Positions 24,334 to 36,800 of a stretch of DNA of 64,000 nt are shown piece by piece. The stretch lies in the NCBI GenBank assembly GCA_030549775.1, contig CM060175.1:42721415-42785414 (forward strand), read 5' to 3'. The stretch comes from Tamarix chinensis (lineage: Eukaryota > Streptophyta > Magnoliopsida > Caryophyllales > Tamaricaceae). Positions within the stretch are counted from its first letter, which is position 1, and each line of letters starts with the position of its first letter. The position numbers were made by a program, and so were the translations under genes. The notes beneath the pieces were generated by a model, which was not told where the DNA came from, searched no databases, and was given only the letters and a program-made list of their open reading frames with translations.

Positions 24334-24346
24334 TTGATATAAAAGC
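24334..24346 (+). promoter_or_regulatory. Decayed primer binding site
   Basis: TTGATATAAAAGC next to the LTR end, three changes from TTGGTATCAGAGC; the same layout occurs at 31021-31033. Confidence 0.55.
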
Positions 24347-24639
24347 TTATGGTTTTAAATCTTGATGTTGCTCTACGAAAACAATTTTCTTCATTCTCAT
24401 TTGAGTTTATATAATTTAGTTTATTCTATATGCAAGAGTTCATTTGAGTTAGGAGTTTTCCTTAAATTTCTTGGATATGACTAACATCTAGCCTTATATG
24501 CAATGTACTACCTCCATGTGTACTAATTTTATAGTTTGTGGTTGGCCTTTCTAACATGGTTTAATAGTTTAGGATTTTGATGGCTATGAGTTAGTGACTC
24601 GAGTGTTTCATAGGGATATTTGGGGCCTACTTAGAGTGG

Positions 24640-25290
24640 CATATTTAGTATGAGGAGGCTTTGTAATTGCCTCTGCCACCTTTTTTCCTAGTGCTACCTC
24701 CAGATGAATATCTTCATAGGGCTGATTGTCATCACCCATTAATGTTTAAGGGCTATGAGGAACTAGATTTTTTGGAATTATGGATGAGGGATTTTAAGAA
24801 AATTTTTGTGGCTAGTGGCAGGCCATAGGGTAAGTGAGTTGACATTGAAGTCTTCCATTTCCAGGGTTGTACTAACAAGTGGTGGAGAGGTTATTAGTTG
24901 AGAGGTGCCACTAAAGACTAATGGGAGACTTTTTGTCAAGATGGTTAGGGGTTGTTCTACCATACTCGCTTGAGGATGGTAAATTATGGCAAGTTCATGT
25001 CCTTGCATAAGGGTATGTCTACAGTTATGGAGTACTACAACCATTTCTTGGATCTAGTTTTTTTCCCCAGAGGTTAATGTTGATGAGTGCATGAAGGTTC
25101 ACCAATTCTATTTGGGAATGATTATGAAACTTTAAGATATGTTGGTGGGGATTTGCACATAGTAATTGCATGCTATGTGTGACTATGCCTTGTAGGCATC
25201 ATTGATTTTGTAGGCTCGTAGTGCCTAGTCAGGGACCAATCGAAGGTTTAACAACAATTAGTGTTAAGGAGGAGAGAACTTGGTCTAGGC
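24640..25290 (+). pseudogene. Gypsy (Tekay-like) gag, broken
   Basis: Shifting plus-strand frames give HPLMFKGYEELDFLELWMRD and FKKIF (24735-24800), then a TNKWWRGA-like block (24865-24905), and STVMEYYNHFLDLVFFPRG (25018-25070). These are the conserved P-F-G...A--W---I, WW and V-EY---F--L signatures of gypsy gag (Retrotrans_gag). No intact frame, no zinc knuckle. The region ends where an unrelated LTR fragment begins. Confidence 0.68.
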
Positions 25291-25299
25291 CATCACAAA

Positions 25300-26472
25300 T
25301 CACCAATTAGGGTTATTACCGGGCCCAGATGATTATGATATTGAGTACCGGTCCACCGGTTATAATAGTGGTTAGGAGCGTTGTGTCCTGGATGATGATT
25401 CTTTATATATCCCGGTCCACCGGTTATAATAGTGGCCAGGAGCGTTGTGCCCTAGATGATGATTCTTTATATATCCTGGTCCACCGGTTATAATAGTGGC
25501 CAGGAGCGTTGTGCCCTGGATGATGATTTTATATATAGTTCGGTCCACCGGCAATAATAGTGGGGGTCCCGAGCTCAATAAAACCAGTATAGTATGTGAA
25601 TAAAGTTATGGAAAAATACTAATCACTTATAGTGGAACACCATGTGAGTCGGGGCCAGACCGGTCCACCGGCAAATAATAGTGGTCAGGTGTGTTCTGCC
25701 CTGTGTGTTTACCTTCCGGTCCACCCGCAATAATAGTGGTCAGAGGCGTTCTGCCCTGTGTGTTTACTTCCGGTCCACCGGCTATAATAGTGGGGTTCTC
25801 ATACTCACATGGATATAAAATATGAGATTGATTAAATGATGACAGAATAATGGCTTAAGGCCCGAATGTATTGATCTTACACTATGACACGGCTTAAGGC
25901 CAAAAGTATCAATCGTGACTTATAAATTATTATGTATGTTATTGTTATGTATGCACCTCTCATTATTTATGTGTGTAGCTTGCATTATGTGTCGTATGCG
26001 GGCCTGTCTTTAAGTGTGATATTAAAGGGTTACTCAGTACCGTAGTAGTGAAGGGATTCCCTTTATGGGGCCCCTGCCTATTCAATGGGCAGTGCCCTTG
26101 CAGGTCTTTTCAAGTGCTACTCAAGTGGGCAACGGGAAAGAGAGTAAGGATTTATCCGGTACCGTTAGGATTTTTCTCTTTCTCATTTAAATTCATGGTT
26201 TTAAATGTTAACGTTGTTAAAGTAACCACCATTGGTGGATTTTATTCTTGTAATGATTTGATGCGCTACTCTGATTTATGTATGTTGAATTTCTATTAAA
26301 GTGTATTTGATTTCCTTTAGCCTTAGCACTTAGTACTGGAAGGGTATGAGTGAACCGGTCTGGTACTAAGTGTGGCGGTAATACTCCCAAAGTTCATGTT
26401 TTATTAATTTGCTTCCGCTAATTTCCTTTTAATTAACGAAATTTTTCAGTAGTGAATTTTAGGGGTGTTACA
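25300..26472 (+). repeat. LTR fragment of a third family, 3' end
   Basis: Ends GAATTTTAGGGGTGTTACA at 26472, a typical long-gypsy LTR end. It contains a minisatellite (25348-25800), the block TTCAATGGGCAGTGCCC (near 26080) shared with the minus-strand fragment 28766-29345, and the stem-loop 26326-26373. Its left end is truncated inside gag. Confidence 0.65.
25348..25800 (+). repeat. GC-richer minisatellite inside the LTR, seven units
   Basis: Units begin with CCGGTCCACCGG or a one-base variant at 25348, 25412, 25475, 25540, 25660, 25716 and 25770, each followed by ATAATAGTGG and usually AGGAGCGTTGTGCCC. Spacing is 64, 63 and 65 for the first units and 56 and 54 for later ones. Each unit starts with a CCGG palindrome pair. 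Confidence 0.85.
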
Positions 26473-28531
26473 ATACCATGTACCCATATGCATTTATTCT
26501 TGTAGTATGTCATTTTATATGTTTTATAACAGTGAAGCATTCTAAGATTAATATGGAAAAATTAGAAAATTTTTTGATAAGTGGATCGTAGGTCTATGCG
26601 CTCTTTCACCTAAACCAATTGATAGGTCCAACAAATTGATCAACTTGTTGTGTGAAAAATTGCTCAGTTTGGAATTTTTGTTCAACTGGTTTCAAGGGCA
26701 TTCAATTAGTTTAATAAACTAGTTAATTGTTCCCATGAACAGTTAATCGGTTTTTCAAATCCATCAATTGGTAGCGTTGTGACTAGAGTGGTCTCATCTT
26801 TGTTTAGACCCATTAACGAGTATGGTTAGCCCCATCAACTGCTTCCCATGAATAGTTGATTGGTGGGACCAAAAAATCAGCTATTTCATTAGATTTATTT
26901 TCTTATCTCAAGTTTGGTACAATTAGACCACCTGACAGGTCATAGGAATTAGCCGGCTAGTTTGCCTATTTTTTCCATGTTGCTTGACACTTAAGGATTA
27001 TTTCTATTGGTATTCTATACTAATGTTCTTGTGTAATGAAAAAAATTTTAATCATCATTTCATTCTTACTTAACCTAAATTTAGTATGGATAAAAATGAT
27101 GATATTATGAGCCCTAAATGTTAAGTTATATGTCACCTCTAAATACCCAATTAATGACTTATATGTCTTGTGATGTGTTTGGTGTAATCATTTAGAAACA
27201 CCCAATTGGTTATTGATGAACTTAATTTTTAATTTTTGATATCACATTAATGGATTAAGAGTTTGTTTGAGCCTTTTCCCCCAACTCTTAGGGTAGCTAG
27301 CCAAGAGTTAGTGGGCGGGTTGCCTTATGTTTTTATCATTTTACTCAATACCTATTCCCTTCTATAATGGGTTGCATTTGGTAGGAGGTATGCACATATC
27401 TTTGTGGTATAAGAGTATACTATAATAGGCCGACATGGCATTGATGTCTAGTATAGGTGGATGAGATATCCCAGCATAATCCCCTTAACACTTTGTATTG
27501 TCTATTGCTTAGGTGGGTGTGGTATCCCAACTTGTGTATAGCTCATGGCAGAGACATCCAAAGTGTAGTGGGTAAGGTATCCTAGTAGAAACTACCTTGA
27601 TATACTCTAACCACATGTTGTCAGTGTGGTATTCCATTGTGTGTTAGCCTTAGAGTCGGCGCATTTGATGTGTGGTAGGTGTGGTATCCCTAAAGAAAGG
27701 TCCCTTCAATGTATATTGAACCATATGGTGGGTGTGGTCCCATTCCATGTGTATGTTGTCATGAATTTTGTTCATGGTTTAGAAGTGGTTGTGTTCTAAT
27801 GGATTATCTAACTAACAAGAAATATGTAGTTACTAAAGGAAGTTCTATAATATGGATTCAGGAATGTGATTCTAATGCATGATACACATTATTATTCTTC
27901 CGTGAATTCCATGTAGGTATTCCTTGTTGTATTTCAATCTTGATCTTGAGTGTTATACTCTGTTAGTATGCTTATCATCATATTACTATGTGACTTTAAT
28001 GTGTAGCATGAGCCATTACTGTGTTTTATGTAGTTTGTCTTATTAGTGCTTCTTCATGGTGATACTATACTTGTATGGTCACTGTGATGATCAGGCTTTT
28101 AGTCTAATGAGGAAATGACGATTTGCTGGGCCATGATTCTTAGGTAGAGTACATTTAGAATGATGGTTTTGGTTAGAAGTTGACCATTTCTTGGGGTTTG
28201 AGAGTTACATTTCTATTTAGTTTAGAGTTAGTCTAACTTATTAGATGTATTTTACCTACTATATTGGGATGCTTTTGGTTCCTTTTTAGTTATTTAAACT
28301 CTCTCTTCTATCTATATTATTATTCTTATTATTGTTATCATATAATTGTTGTATTAATAGAGCATGCATTCTTTCCTTGTTTTTTTTCCTTGCATTAGGC
28401 ATGGGTTAGGTGATGATCATTCCTCTTTGATTATTGATGTAGTGACAACATTCCTCGGTTTTGCTTTCATAAACTCTTCTACAATGTCTTTAAAATAATT
28501 TTTTTGGTTTAAAGTTTGAGGGTGTTATAGA
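26473..28531 (+). repeat. Tekay-like 3' LTR, left end truncated
   Basis: The 27875-28531 part pairs with 23600-24331. The left part (26600-26980) carries arrays of the CAATTGAC/CTGGTT word also seen in 15312-18479. It ends GAGGGTGTTATA and is followed by copia integrase sequence. Confidence 0.65.
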
Positions 28532-28765
28532 TAATGGTCTTGAGTTTGTGGAGTGGATTTTCACTATTTTTTTATATGGACCATGAGATTTCAAGGCACT
28601 TTACGTGTGATGGGATACCACAACATAACAGGGTCTTAGAGATGATGAAGAAAACCCTATTATAGAAGGCTCAATGTATGATATCACAAACTTGGTTAGG
28701 TAGGGAGTTTTGGGATGAAACTATTCATATGGCTGCACATTTAGATTTTAATATAACTATAAACC
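28532..28765 (+). pseudogene. Copia integrase fragment
   Basis: Plus-strand frames read NGLEFVEWIF (DNG-EF motif around the second catalytic Asp), then a CDGIPQHNRVLEMM-like block (H/T-PQ-N-V-E), KAQCMISQTWLG and REFWDETIHMAAHL. This is the second half of a copia integrase core. It probably continues the copia element beginning at 22644, split by the Tekay-like insert. Confidence 0.72.
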
Positions 28766-29345
28766 CCCAAAATTTACTATTTAAAATTTTTATTTTTAAA
28801 AGTTACAATCATAAGCAAATATGATAAATTTTGGGTGTTAATATTTTACCAGGTTACCATATACCAAGTGCTAAAAAAACATTACTTTACTTACATTTCA
28901 AGAATACAATTGTAAAATAGAGTTTTGCTATAGTTATAAAGGTTAACTCTCCTTCCAAAGAAAACCCTTGACTATGATTACAAAAAAAATGTCGGTGGAA
29001 AAGAAATATAAAAGATTATAAGGAAAAATAGAAAACTCCCTATTTAAAACACTGTTTAGAATTCTAGATAGCCCTATGCTCTCAATTCTTATGAATAATC
29101 TTGAAATGAGCTTGTGAGCTAAGTTGTAAAGGCCACTGCCCATTGAATAAGTAGAGGCCCAAGAAATGAATCCTTTAGTACTATAATATTAAGTAACTTA
29201 TTATACAAGACTAATATGTAAGGTCCGCATGCAACACACCAGGTGCATCATATCAATCATATGAACATTTAATTATGCATAAATTAACTGAAATGCAGTA
29301 ATCATTCATGTAATCACATCCTTTAAGATCATATGCTACTAATAC
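28766..29345 (-). repeat. Minus-strand LTR fragment (third family)
   Basis: Begins AAACCCCCAAAATTT in plus orientation, the reverse complement of a gypsy LTR end. It shares GGGCC-CT-C-TATTCAATGGGCAGTG with 26065-26095 on the opposite strand. The stem-loop arm GCACTTGGTAT is seen near 28875 but its partner is decayed. The right limit is approximate. Confidence 0.55.
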
Positions 29346-29960
29346 TCACTCATCTGTATATAACTGAGACATACCAATGGAATATCCAAGCCATGCTCTT
29401 TGTAGTAAAACTGATCTAATACCCGCTCTACTTGAATTACACTTGACAAACACCTTGTTAAAATTAGGCAACCTTAACACTAAGGCTTCACTCAAATTAC
29501 CCTTGATTACTTCAAAGGCTTTTTATGTGTGTTTGGTCCATTTGAATTCACCCTTTTTAAGAAAATTTATGATCGGTGTTAGAAGTGTAATAAATCCTTA
29601 TATGAATCGTAAATAGGAGGTAAGCCTATGAACAAATTTAACATCGGTGATGGATGTGGGTGTATTCCACGTTCTTATTACCTTCACATTTGACTCATTC
29701 ATGGAAATACCATATTTTGATAAAATAAATCCTAGAAGTCACACTTTTCTTATTTACCATAAATTGTTGTTCCTAAGTGGTAGGAATACAAGCTTCAAGT
29801 ACCTTACATGATCATCACTACTAGAGAAGTATACAAGAATATCCTCAAAATACATAACTAAAAATTTAGAAATGAGGGGCCTAAGGACTTCATCCATGAG
29901 TTAATGATGGAATTTGGATTGAGCTCCAACAAAAGAGAAAATAGAAATGGAGATTGAGAT
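29346..29960 (-). pseudogene. Gypsy RT to RNase H fragment
   Basis: Minus strand: LVMYFEDILVYFSSSDDHV (about 29870-29810; YFED in place of YxDD), LLGFILSKYGISMNESNVK, then TQKAFEVIKGNLSEALVL, LPNFNKVF and a SRAGIRSVLLQ block (about 29550-29390). This is the RT thumb through the start of RNase H of a Ty3/gypsy pol. The rest of this element is missing. Confidence 0.75.
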
Positions 29961-30749
29961 AGAAGAAAATATTTGGTCTTCAAGTAACCCTTTAGATCAT
30001 ATACTTACAATCACCACTTAATGTATTAACTCTTAAAATAAAGAATATAAGATTTAAGAGATAACAATACACCATGCACTATGTTTGTTGAGTTGAAGGC
30101 TGTACAAAATGGCCAGAAGAATACCAAAGGAGTTGCTACCCTTCAACTCTACAAACATATAAAGAGTGTAAGAGGTTAAGAAAATTACAACCAATCCTTA
30201 GGTGACCATAAGGGTACAAACTTAACTAAACACTACTCTAATGTATGCTAACTCTAGTAGGAATAAACCAACTCAAACAATCAACATGGGAGATAATTTT
30301 TTGAGCCTCCCACAACCCATTCCCCAAGTATTAGCTAATGCATTAGTCTTATAAGCTAGTATTAGGACTTAGAAAACATAAATTACAAGAAGGAAAATAC
30401 TATTACATTACTTTAACTTATGTTTAACTAAATGGAGAAAATAACCCTTCCTCATGCCCTCTTCTTAGCCAGCCTCCATGGCTAATCAATAAGCCATCAA
30501 GTACCCTTAATTAATGATAATTAAGGTCTTGGAAATCACAAGTTTTAGCTCCAAAATCTGTTGCACAAAAGATAGGCTTGTATGCCTTCTTTTAGACTTG
30601 AATTTTAGAAAATGAGGCTCCATATGGCTGGTTGCAGAATGCTTTGGCCATGCTAGTTTTGGCTTTTCCCACGCCATTTTTGAGCCATATTCAAGCCATA
30701 ATAAATCCAAGAAAAGGTGGTGAGTTGATGGCTTTTATTTAGTGTTGCA
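29961..30749. other. Unassigned stretch
   Basis: No protein block, LTR end or repeat was recognised on either strand. AT-rich, with short open frames only. Confidence 0.4.
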
Positions 30750-31018
30750 TAGCTTATATGACTCCTTATAATCTATATTATATATTAGTCCAAGTGAGGA
30801 GAGTTTTAGTTTCTCCTAACTTAGAAAAATTTATGAATAAATTATTGTTATCATATGAGGGGGATGCTCTTGCATCATTTATTTTAAGCTTAAATACTTG
30901 GCATGAGAATGGTGAGGGAACTAGATTTATGCTAAGTGTGGCAGTAACACCAATTATTTCTATAATTAATGCTTATGCAAAATAAAATTTATAAGTAGTA
31001 AAAATGGGGGGTGTAACA
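30750..31018 (+). repeat. 5' LTR, only its 3' end kept
   Basis: Homologous to 44500-44785: shared TACTTGGCA...TGCTAAGTGT and AAGTAGTAAAAATGGGGG. Contains the stem-loop 30894-30939. The left limit is approximate. Confidence 0.7.
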
Positions 31019-31021
31019 AGT

Positions 31022-31033
31022 TGGTATCAGAGC
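31022..31033 (+). promoter_or_regulatory. Primer binding site
   Basis: TGGTATCAGAGC, a perfect 12-nt match to the plant initiator tRNA-Met complement, four bases after the LTR end. Confidence 0.85.
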
Positions 31034-31364
31034 TTTTGATTTTAAAACCCTCTCTTATGCTTTTGAAATCTTTTATTTTGTAAATAATTTGAAACCATTT
31101 TAGCCTTATGTGAATTGTGAGTTGTGATTTTATCTTTCTTCGGTCATGGTTTTTGTATTTGGTACCCTAATTTTCCCTATTTCGTCATGTGTTTTACATC
31201 ATTAAGTTGGGTGTGTAAATGGATTTATATATGTTCCTAGTGTTTTTGTTAATGAATTATGGTATAGAGAGGTGGGCTTGATCTTGAATAGAGGTTTGAG
31301 GGATCATTTGGTTACAAAGTGGACTATTTTATGAGTTCTATGTTTATTTGTTGTTCCTTTTATA

Positions 31365-31830
31365 TGATTACCTAGGATATCTATTGAAGAGGCTAGATTA
31401 CCTATATCATGCTTTAAGATTTCACCGGATGGAGATATGTAAGTCCATGTAAGGTAGCTTGGTGAAGAGTTGAATCATTTGGTGGATGCTGACCATTATA
31501 TTATACCTTATATTTTTTGATCCAACCACCGGTTAATGACACTCCCATTAGTGGGGTCTTGGATTATGGTAAGAGAGGTGTATAGGGATTTATTTGTGAT
31601 GAGTGCCCCACACATAAGATTTGTGGAGGGTGAAATTGTTTTATTACATTATGATTAGCTGGTTGGAGAGTTGATTCTAATAGATGATGTGTGGAGGGCT
31701 AGGCTTGGACTACAACTTATTGTTGCCTTGGATTATCCTAGCAAAATGGATGAAGTGGATGGGCCTCCTTATGACCTAAATGAGACTAGATGATCCTATA
31801 TGAAAATGGTTCTAGCAGGCGATCCATGAG
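31365..31830 (+). pseudogene. Decayed open frame of unknown identity in the internal region
   Basis: One plus-strand frame stays protein-like for about 150 codons with about six stops. Recognisable stretches are SIEEARLPISCFKISPDGDM (31384-31443), EELNHLVDADHYIIPYIF, a 40-codon run from the ATG at 31536 (SWIMVREVYRDLF) and ELILIDDVWRARLGLQLIV. Most of the stops are TAG or TGA, as expected after C-to-T decay of CAG or CGA. It resembles none of the gag or pol blocks that I can recognise. It could be an unrecognised gag, an extra ORF or a captured host fragment. No function is proposed. Confidence 0.4.
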
Positions 31831-32307
31831 AGTCAGGCATTTGATGCTGCTATGGATTTAAGCCTATAAGGTTTTGATGGTGATCATTAATGCCTATAGG
31901 TTTTAGTGTTTAGTTAACTGTCTCATGTTTAAGGTTGATGTTAGGAAGATGTTTGGTATGGTAGAGATCAACCCTTGCGGTATGAGTAGCCCTAGAGGAG
32001 TAGGTTTTTCTTTTACTCCTAGGGTCTCTAGTTTCTTATTGTTGTGATGTTTGTAATCTTGAATATTATAATACCATCTATTATATTATGAATGGAAGTA
32101 CTTAATTTTTTAACTTGTGTGTGTGGTGCTTATGCAACCCTTGTGTTAAATGTCAGCAATTTGTTTGTGTTTGGTTTAACTGCGTCCTTTTAAGGGGGTA
32201 GTGAACCCTAGCTCCTAAAACATTACTTGTGGAGAACATGAGGATTTAATGAGTTAGTTTTATTTTGTTTGACTTTGGGGCTGAAGTTTATTTTAAGGGG
32301 ATATTAA

Positions 32308-34522
32308 TGTAATGCCCCATTTTTAGAAACCTTAATTACAAACCATTGATTATGTGTAATTAGGTATGATAATTTTTTTAGGATGTTATGTATTAAATTT
32401 ATTATTTTCCTTATCTCTATTATTATGGTGTATTATATATAAAATTTTAATTAGGATGAAATGTAGATAGAAATTGGGTTATTAGTTTTAACCTTAGTTA
32501 GAACCGTAACCTATATCTATTTTACCAATAAACCATAAATTTGCAAATCAAATGTTTTTCCCCCGTATCAACTTTCATAAATACCATCCCTACCCTAGTG
32601 TATATAGTCTGGTCCATACCCCTCCTTCCCTAGCAAAATTTTTTCCTCATGACATCTCCCCTGCATGTCTCCTTTACACCCATTTTATCCTCTCAAATGT
32701 TTTGCTAAACTTTGCCCATCATAAGCTATTATCTATATAAGGCTTCCTCCCTCTCCTCTTGTTTGGTGTTTTCAATTCAGAAAAAAAAAACAACCCTATT
32801 ATTCCCTTTCTTCTTCTTCTTCTCCACCAACAACCACCTAAACACCATAATTTTCCCCTATAAATGATGAGCACTACCCCTATCACCACCTCTCCTTGTC
32901 ACTAATCATCACCAAAACATGTTGTTTCTTATTCCTCTCCTTATCATACTCTATTTAATTTCTTTTCGATGAAATGCATATCCATGCACCCTTTATACCT
33001 CAACCACACCTCTCTCACATAATACAATCACGACCCTCACACATCTATGTGCTTCTCTTCTCGTTTTCTCCTCACACACCCATGCATGCTTAACTTTCTC
33101 AACCTGTGTATTTATGCACTCCCCTTGCATAAGTGTACTCATCCTATACCAGTCCTTCACCCATTTATTTTCTAACCCTTTTTTGAATTAATTTAATTTA
33201 ATTTATTGTTTACTATTGTGTTATATTAAATGATAATACATGTGTTGTTGGATGTTAATTTCATAGGTAATCTTTAAGGGGTCATGGAGAAGACGATTTT
33301 GTGTGCTTTTGTGTTGCTTAAATTTAGGTAAATCTAATAACTCACAAAGCGGTAGAATTTATGTGGTAGCATGTTAGGATTTTTGAGATTTGCGATCTTG
33401 ATAGGGTTTTATATTATGCAAGTATTATGAAATGCACGATTAGATGATAATATGCTAAATAGAGAGTACATATATTTGATTTGTTGTTAATTTAAGCTAC
33501 ATGCATGTGTAATATGTCAAAATGGTGAGCAAACACATGTATAAGGTTTCTAGGATTTGTCATCTTATCAAGATCTTTGTGATAATTTCTCCATGATTAT
33601 TATTGTATGGTAGCTAGGGTTGATATAAATAGCATAAAAACATGCACACATGATTAGGGTTAGAATACGAAAAGTGTTCTTTATAGGATCTAGGGTTAGA
33701 TAAACTCCTTACATATACCATGAAGTAAATTGCCCAATTAAATACCATCTTATGCTATAGGTATGCCTTTATGTGTTGCATAGAATTTATGACACATTAG
33801 GAATGCAAGATTAAAGTTTATACGTGTAAGTTACTAAATGTATGAAAAATATAAAATATAGTCAATGACTAAATTGTAAAAACTATCTATTTGCTAAAAT
33901 ATTATAAATTATTATCTTTTAGCCTTTTCATGATAAAGTTATCTTACAAATAAGATTTGGGATGGAATTGGATAAAAATGATTAAATTAGGGTTTTGAGG
34001 GCATTTTAATAATTTTTAGCATATCTATTATGAATAATCGAAAGTAGAATGTCCTTAGAATTTTGATAGGTTGACCTTAGTATTGACTCTGACATAGACT
34101 AATTACCTTGGGGACTACTCTAATAGTTGGAAATAAAGGAAAATGGTTAAGATGGAAATGTAAATTGTTGTGCAATATGTTCCCTTTTTTAGCAGATCAT
34201 AAATTATTAATATTTGACGTGGAAGACCTTGATTTTGGTAATAATACTCTCTAAGATTATATAACTTGGAGATGAGGTGTAGTCCTTATTTAAATTTGGT
34301 TCTCTAGTGTATTACTATGCACCAATAAGGTCTTATTCTACTCTATAGGTAAACTATGAGCCTTATAGGGGGTATGGCTACTTAAGGATTAGATGAATAA
34401 GGTTAGACAGTATTGTCTTGCCCATGTGCACTAGTATAACTATGCATAACACTTTGTCCCTAGGTTCTTGAGTAAGGGTATTGTGTGCTTTCATGCCCTG
34501 GTATGATCGGATATACCTCAAT
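32308..34522 (+). repeat. 3' LTR, first part
   Basis: Starts TGTAATGCCCCATTTTTAG after a purine-rich AAGGGGATATTAA. It runs up to the CACTA insertion in the block CCTCAAT that matches the solo LTR at 8896-12126 (reverse strand, near 9835). Confidence 0.82.
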
Positions 34523-34545
34523 CACTACTACAATTGTAGTCTTCT
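34523..34545 (+). repeat. CACTA terminal inverted repeat, left
   Basis: CACTACTACAATTGTAGTC; starts with the diagnostic CACTA. Adjacent target copy AAT. The mutated right end lies at about 43896-43918. Confidence 0.8.
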
Positions 34546-34789
34546 ATGATGAATTTTGTCATCACTGAAGACATAAAATTTTTTCATAGAGTAATTATTA
34601 ATCAATAGTTCATCATTAATATGTCATCATAATTTCTTTGTAGTAGAAGACTATGTATTACGACAATGGAAGTCATTCTTGAAAACAACACCTATTGCGA
34701 TAACTATGTTGTTGCTATATTATTACTATGGCTGCAACAATTTTTTTAGAAATTAAAAATTATCTATTGCTAAGACTAATTGGTCCATT

Positions 34790-35100
34790 TCACTGACATC
34801 ATCATCGTATGTCCAATTTTTGAAATTTTTTATCAGTCTACAACAACGATTAATGGGTATACAATAGCGACCCCATTATCATTGTATGCCCAAATTTTGA
34901 CAAATTTTATCAGCCTATAACAACAATTAATGGGTCTATAAAAGCGACTCTATCATCACTATATGACCAATTTTTAACAATTTTATTAGCCTACATCTAC
35001 AGCAGCGATCCCCATCGTTGGTGTATACCTATATTCTAAAAATTTTATCCTCAATTTAGTTTTTTTTTTCAACATTTCTTCAGCCTACAATGACACCTAT
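34790..35100. repeat. CACTA subterminal repeats, about 78-bp unit
   Basis: Three to four diverged copies with shared words TTTATCAGCCTACAACAAC, ATTAATGGGT, ATAGCGACCCCATTATCAT and TGTATGCCCAAATTTT. Subterminal repeats are the usual transposase (TNPA) binding region of this superfamily. Confidence 0.75.
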
Positions 35101-35439
35101 AAAATGTAGTTTTTTCCTAAATTTTTATTATAACCCTTTAAAATTTAAATATATTTTATTTTCAGATTAATATTAATATATAATTGATAATATTAAATAA
35201 AAAATATTGAAAATACGACTATTGTTTATAATTTGATATTGTTATTACAATTTTGTTATCTAGAATAAACAACTAGATCCTATTCATTGTTCTCATCCTC
35301 ATCATCCTCCTCTTCTTCCTCCCCTACCTTTTTCCCTAATGCCATAAGTTTATGTTTATGATATTATATTATATTAGTTTGCAAATTGATCATTTTTGAT
35401 GCATTATCACTTTTTTTGTTTTTGAATAATTTTAGTTAG

Positions 35440-36800
35440 CTTCCCAAGATTTTTCTCAAAAACAGAAGCACTAGCGCTAGTACTAACAGAAGATGGTGAC
35501 ATAGGTGTAGGTGGAGTTGCAAACGATGTTGATGAAGAGACCTTCAATATACTACCAATAGATCTCTCATTTCCATGACATTTTCCAAGAAAATCATGTA
35601 CAATAGCCGCCTTATCAATTTATATCAGCAAGTTAGACCCACATTCACTCACAAGTGATTGGGCTCGAGCCTCCTCCATCATCCTTTGTAATGTCTTCAC
35701 CAGTTTATACTATATGAAAAGTTAAAATTAAGAATAAATAGCTTATAAAAAATATTATTAGATTAATTCATTTAGAGAATTATAAACTTACATATTTCAT
35801 CTTAGCATCCTCACCCACAAATTTTCCATCCTTGCACTACATCTATTTGAAAGTCTCGACCTCACCTAAAATTCTCTTGTTGTTAGGGTCAGCCTATAGT
35901 TATAATAAAAAAAAAGAAAAATTTAACATTATGAATAACATTATAAGTAATAAATGAAATCATAAAGTGGGTATACAATACCTTCCTATAGAAAAATTGA
36001 GAAATCGATGACGAGTCATGGAGGCTCGGAAATTGTTACTTGCTCTTGTTTTTTACGTATCTTCCTGGATTTGCCTACAAATCAAGAAATATTAACACTT
36101 AACCAATATTAATACATATTAATTTTATCTATATATAATACCATACAAATACGTTTTTTTAGGAGTATCCTAAAACTTTTGAAGCTTGTTCCAATTCTCA
36201 TCGTTTTCTTCCCAGGATTTTTTTAGCCTAATTCTTGAGCTGGCTTGTTTTTTGCTCCTATAGGTGTAACGAAGCAATCTACAAACAACCTCCCATATTG
36301 TAGACCAGTGTAGTGTCTCCTTCCACTCATTTAAATCAAAATATTTCTACAAACAAAATAAAATTACCCATTAGTCAACTAAAAACCAACAACATTATAA
36401 ATTAAAAGATGCTTGTGATTAATTATTACCTCTATCTAGGAGACAATATTATCTTTTTCCTCCTTTGAAACATGATCCTAATCATCATAGGACATAGGAA
36501 TCATGTCCCAATATCATTCCCTATATTCCTTGAAAATAATGTACCATTATGACAAATAGGTCTCAAAGCCGTATGAAATTCAAACAACCACTAGAGGCAG
36601 AATTTCATTACCATTTTTTCTTAAACTCTCCAAACATATTTATGGATTTTGAATTGGAATATTTAGGATGAGTTGGAGCTACAAAATGGATCACATTAGT
36701 TAACCAAATGAGTAAAATAGGATATACTAGAAGGAAAATCATTAACTAACTTGCACTAAAATGGAATACTAGAAGGACTTTGAGGGAGGTCATTGCCTCC
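35440..36800 (-). pseudogene. TNPA-like / Transposase_24-like gene of CACTA
   Basis: Minus strand pieces: WSTIWEVVCRLLRYTYRSK, KKQASSRIRLKKSWEENDEN (about 36310-36190), similar to the plant En/Spm family Transposase_24 region. A Met- and Glu-rich segment follows, LQRMMEEARAQSLVSECGS (about 35695-35640). The tail is Ser/Thr-rich (about 35560-35460). The DNA-binding accessory transposase of En/Spm sits at this place, downstream of TNP2. Exons and introns could not be resolved, and stops are present. Confidence 0.6.

Noticed and set aside
25372..25578. 68-residue minus-strand frame with internal repeats
   Set aside because: It is a translation of the CCGGTCCACCGG minisatellite.
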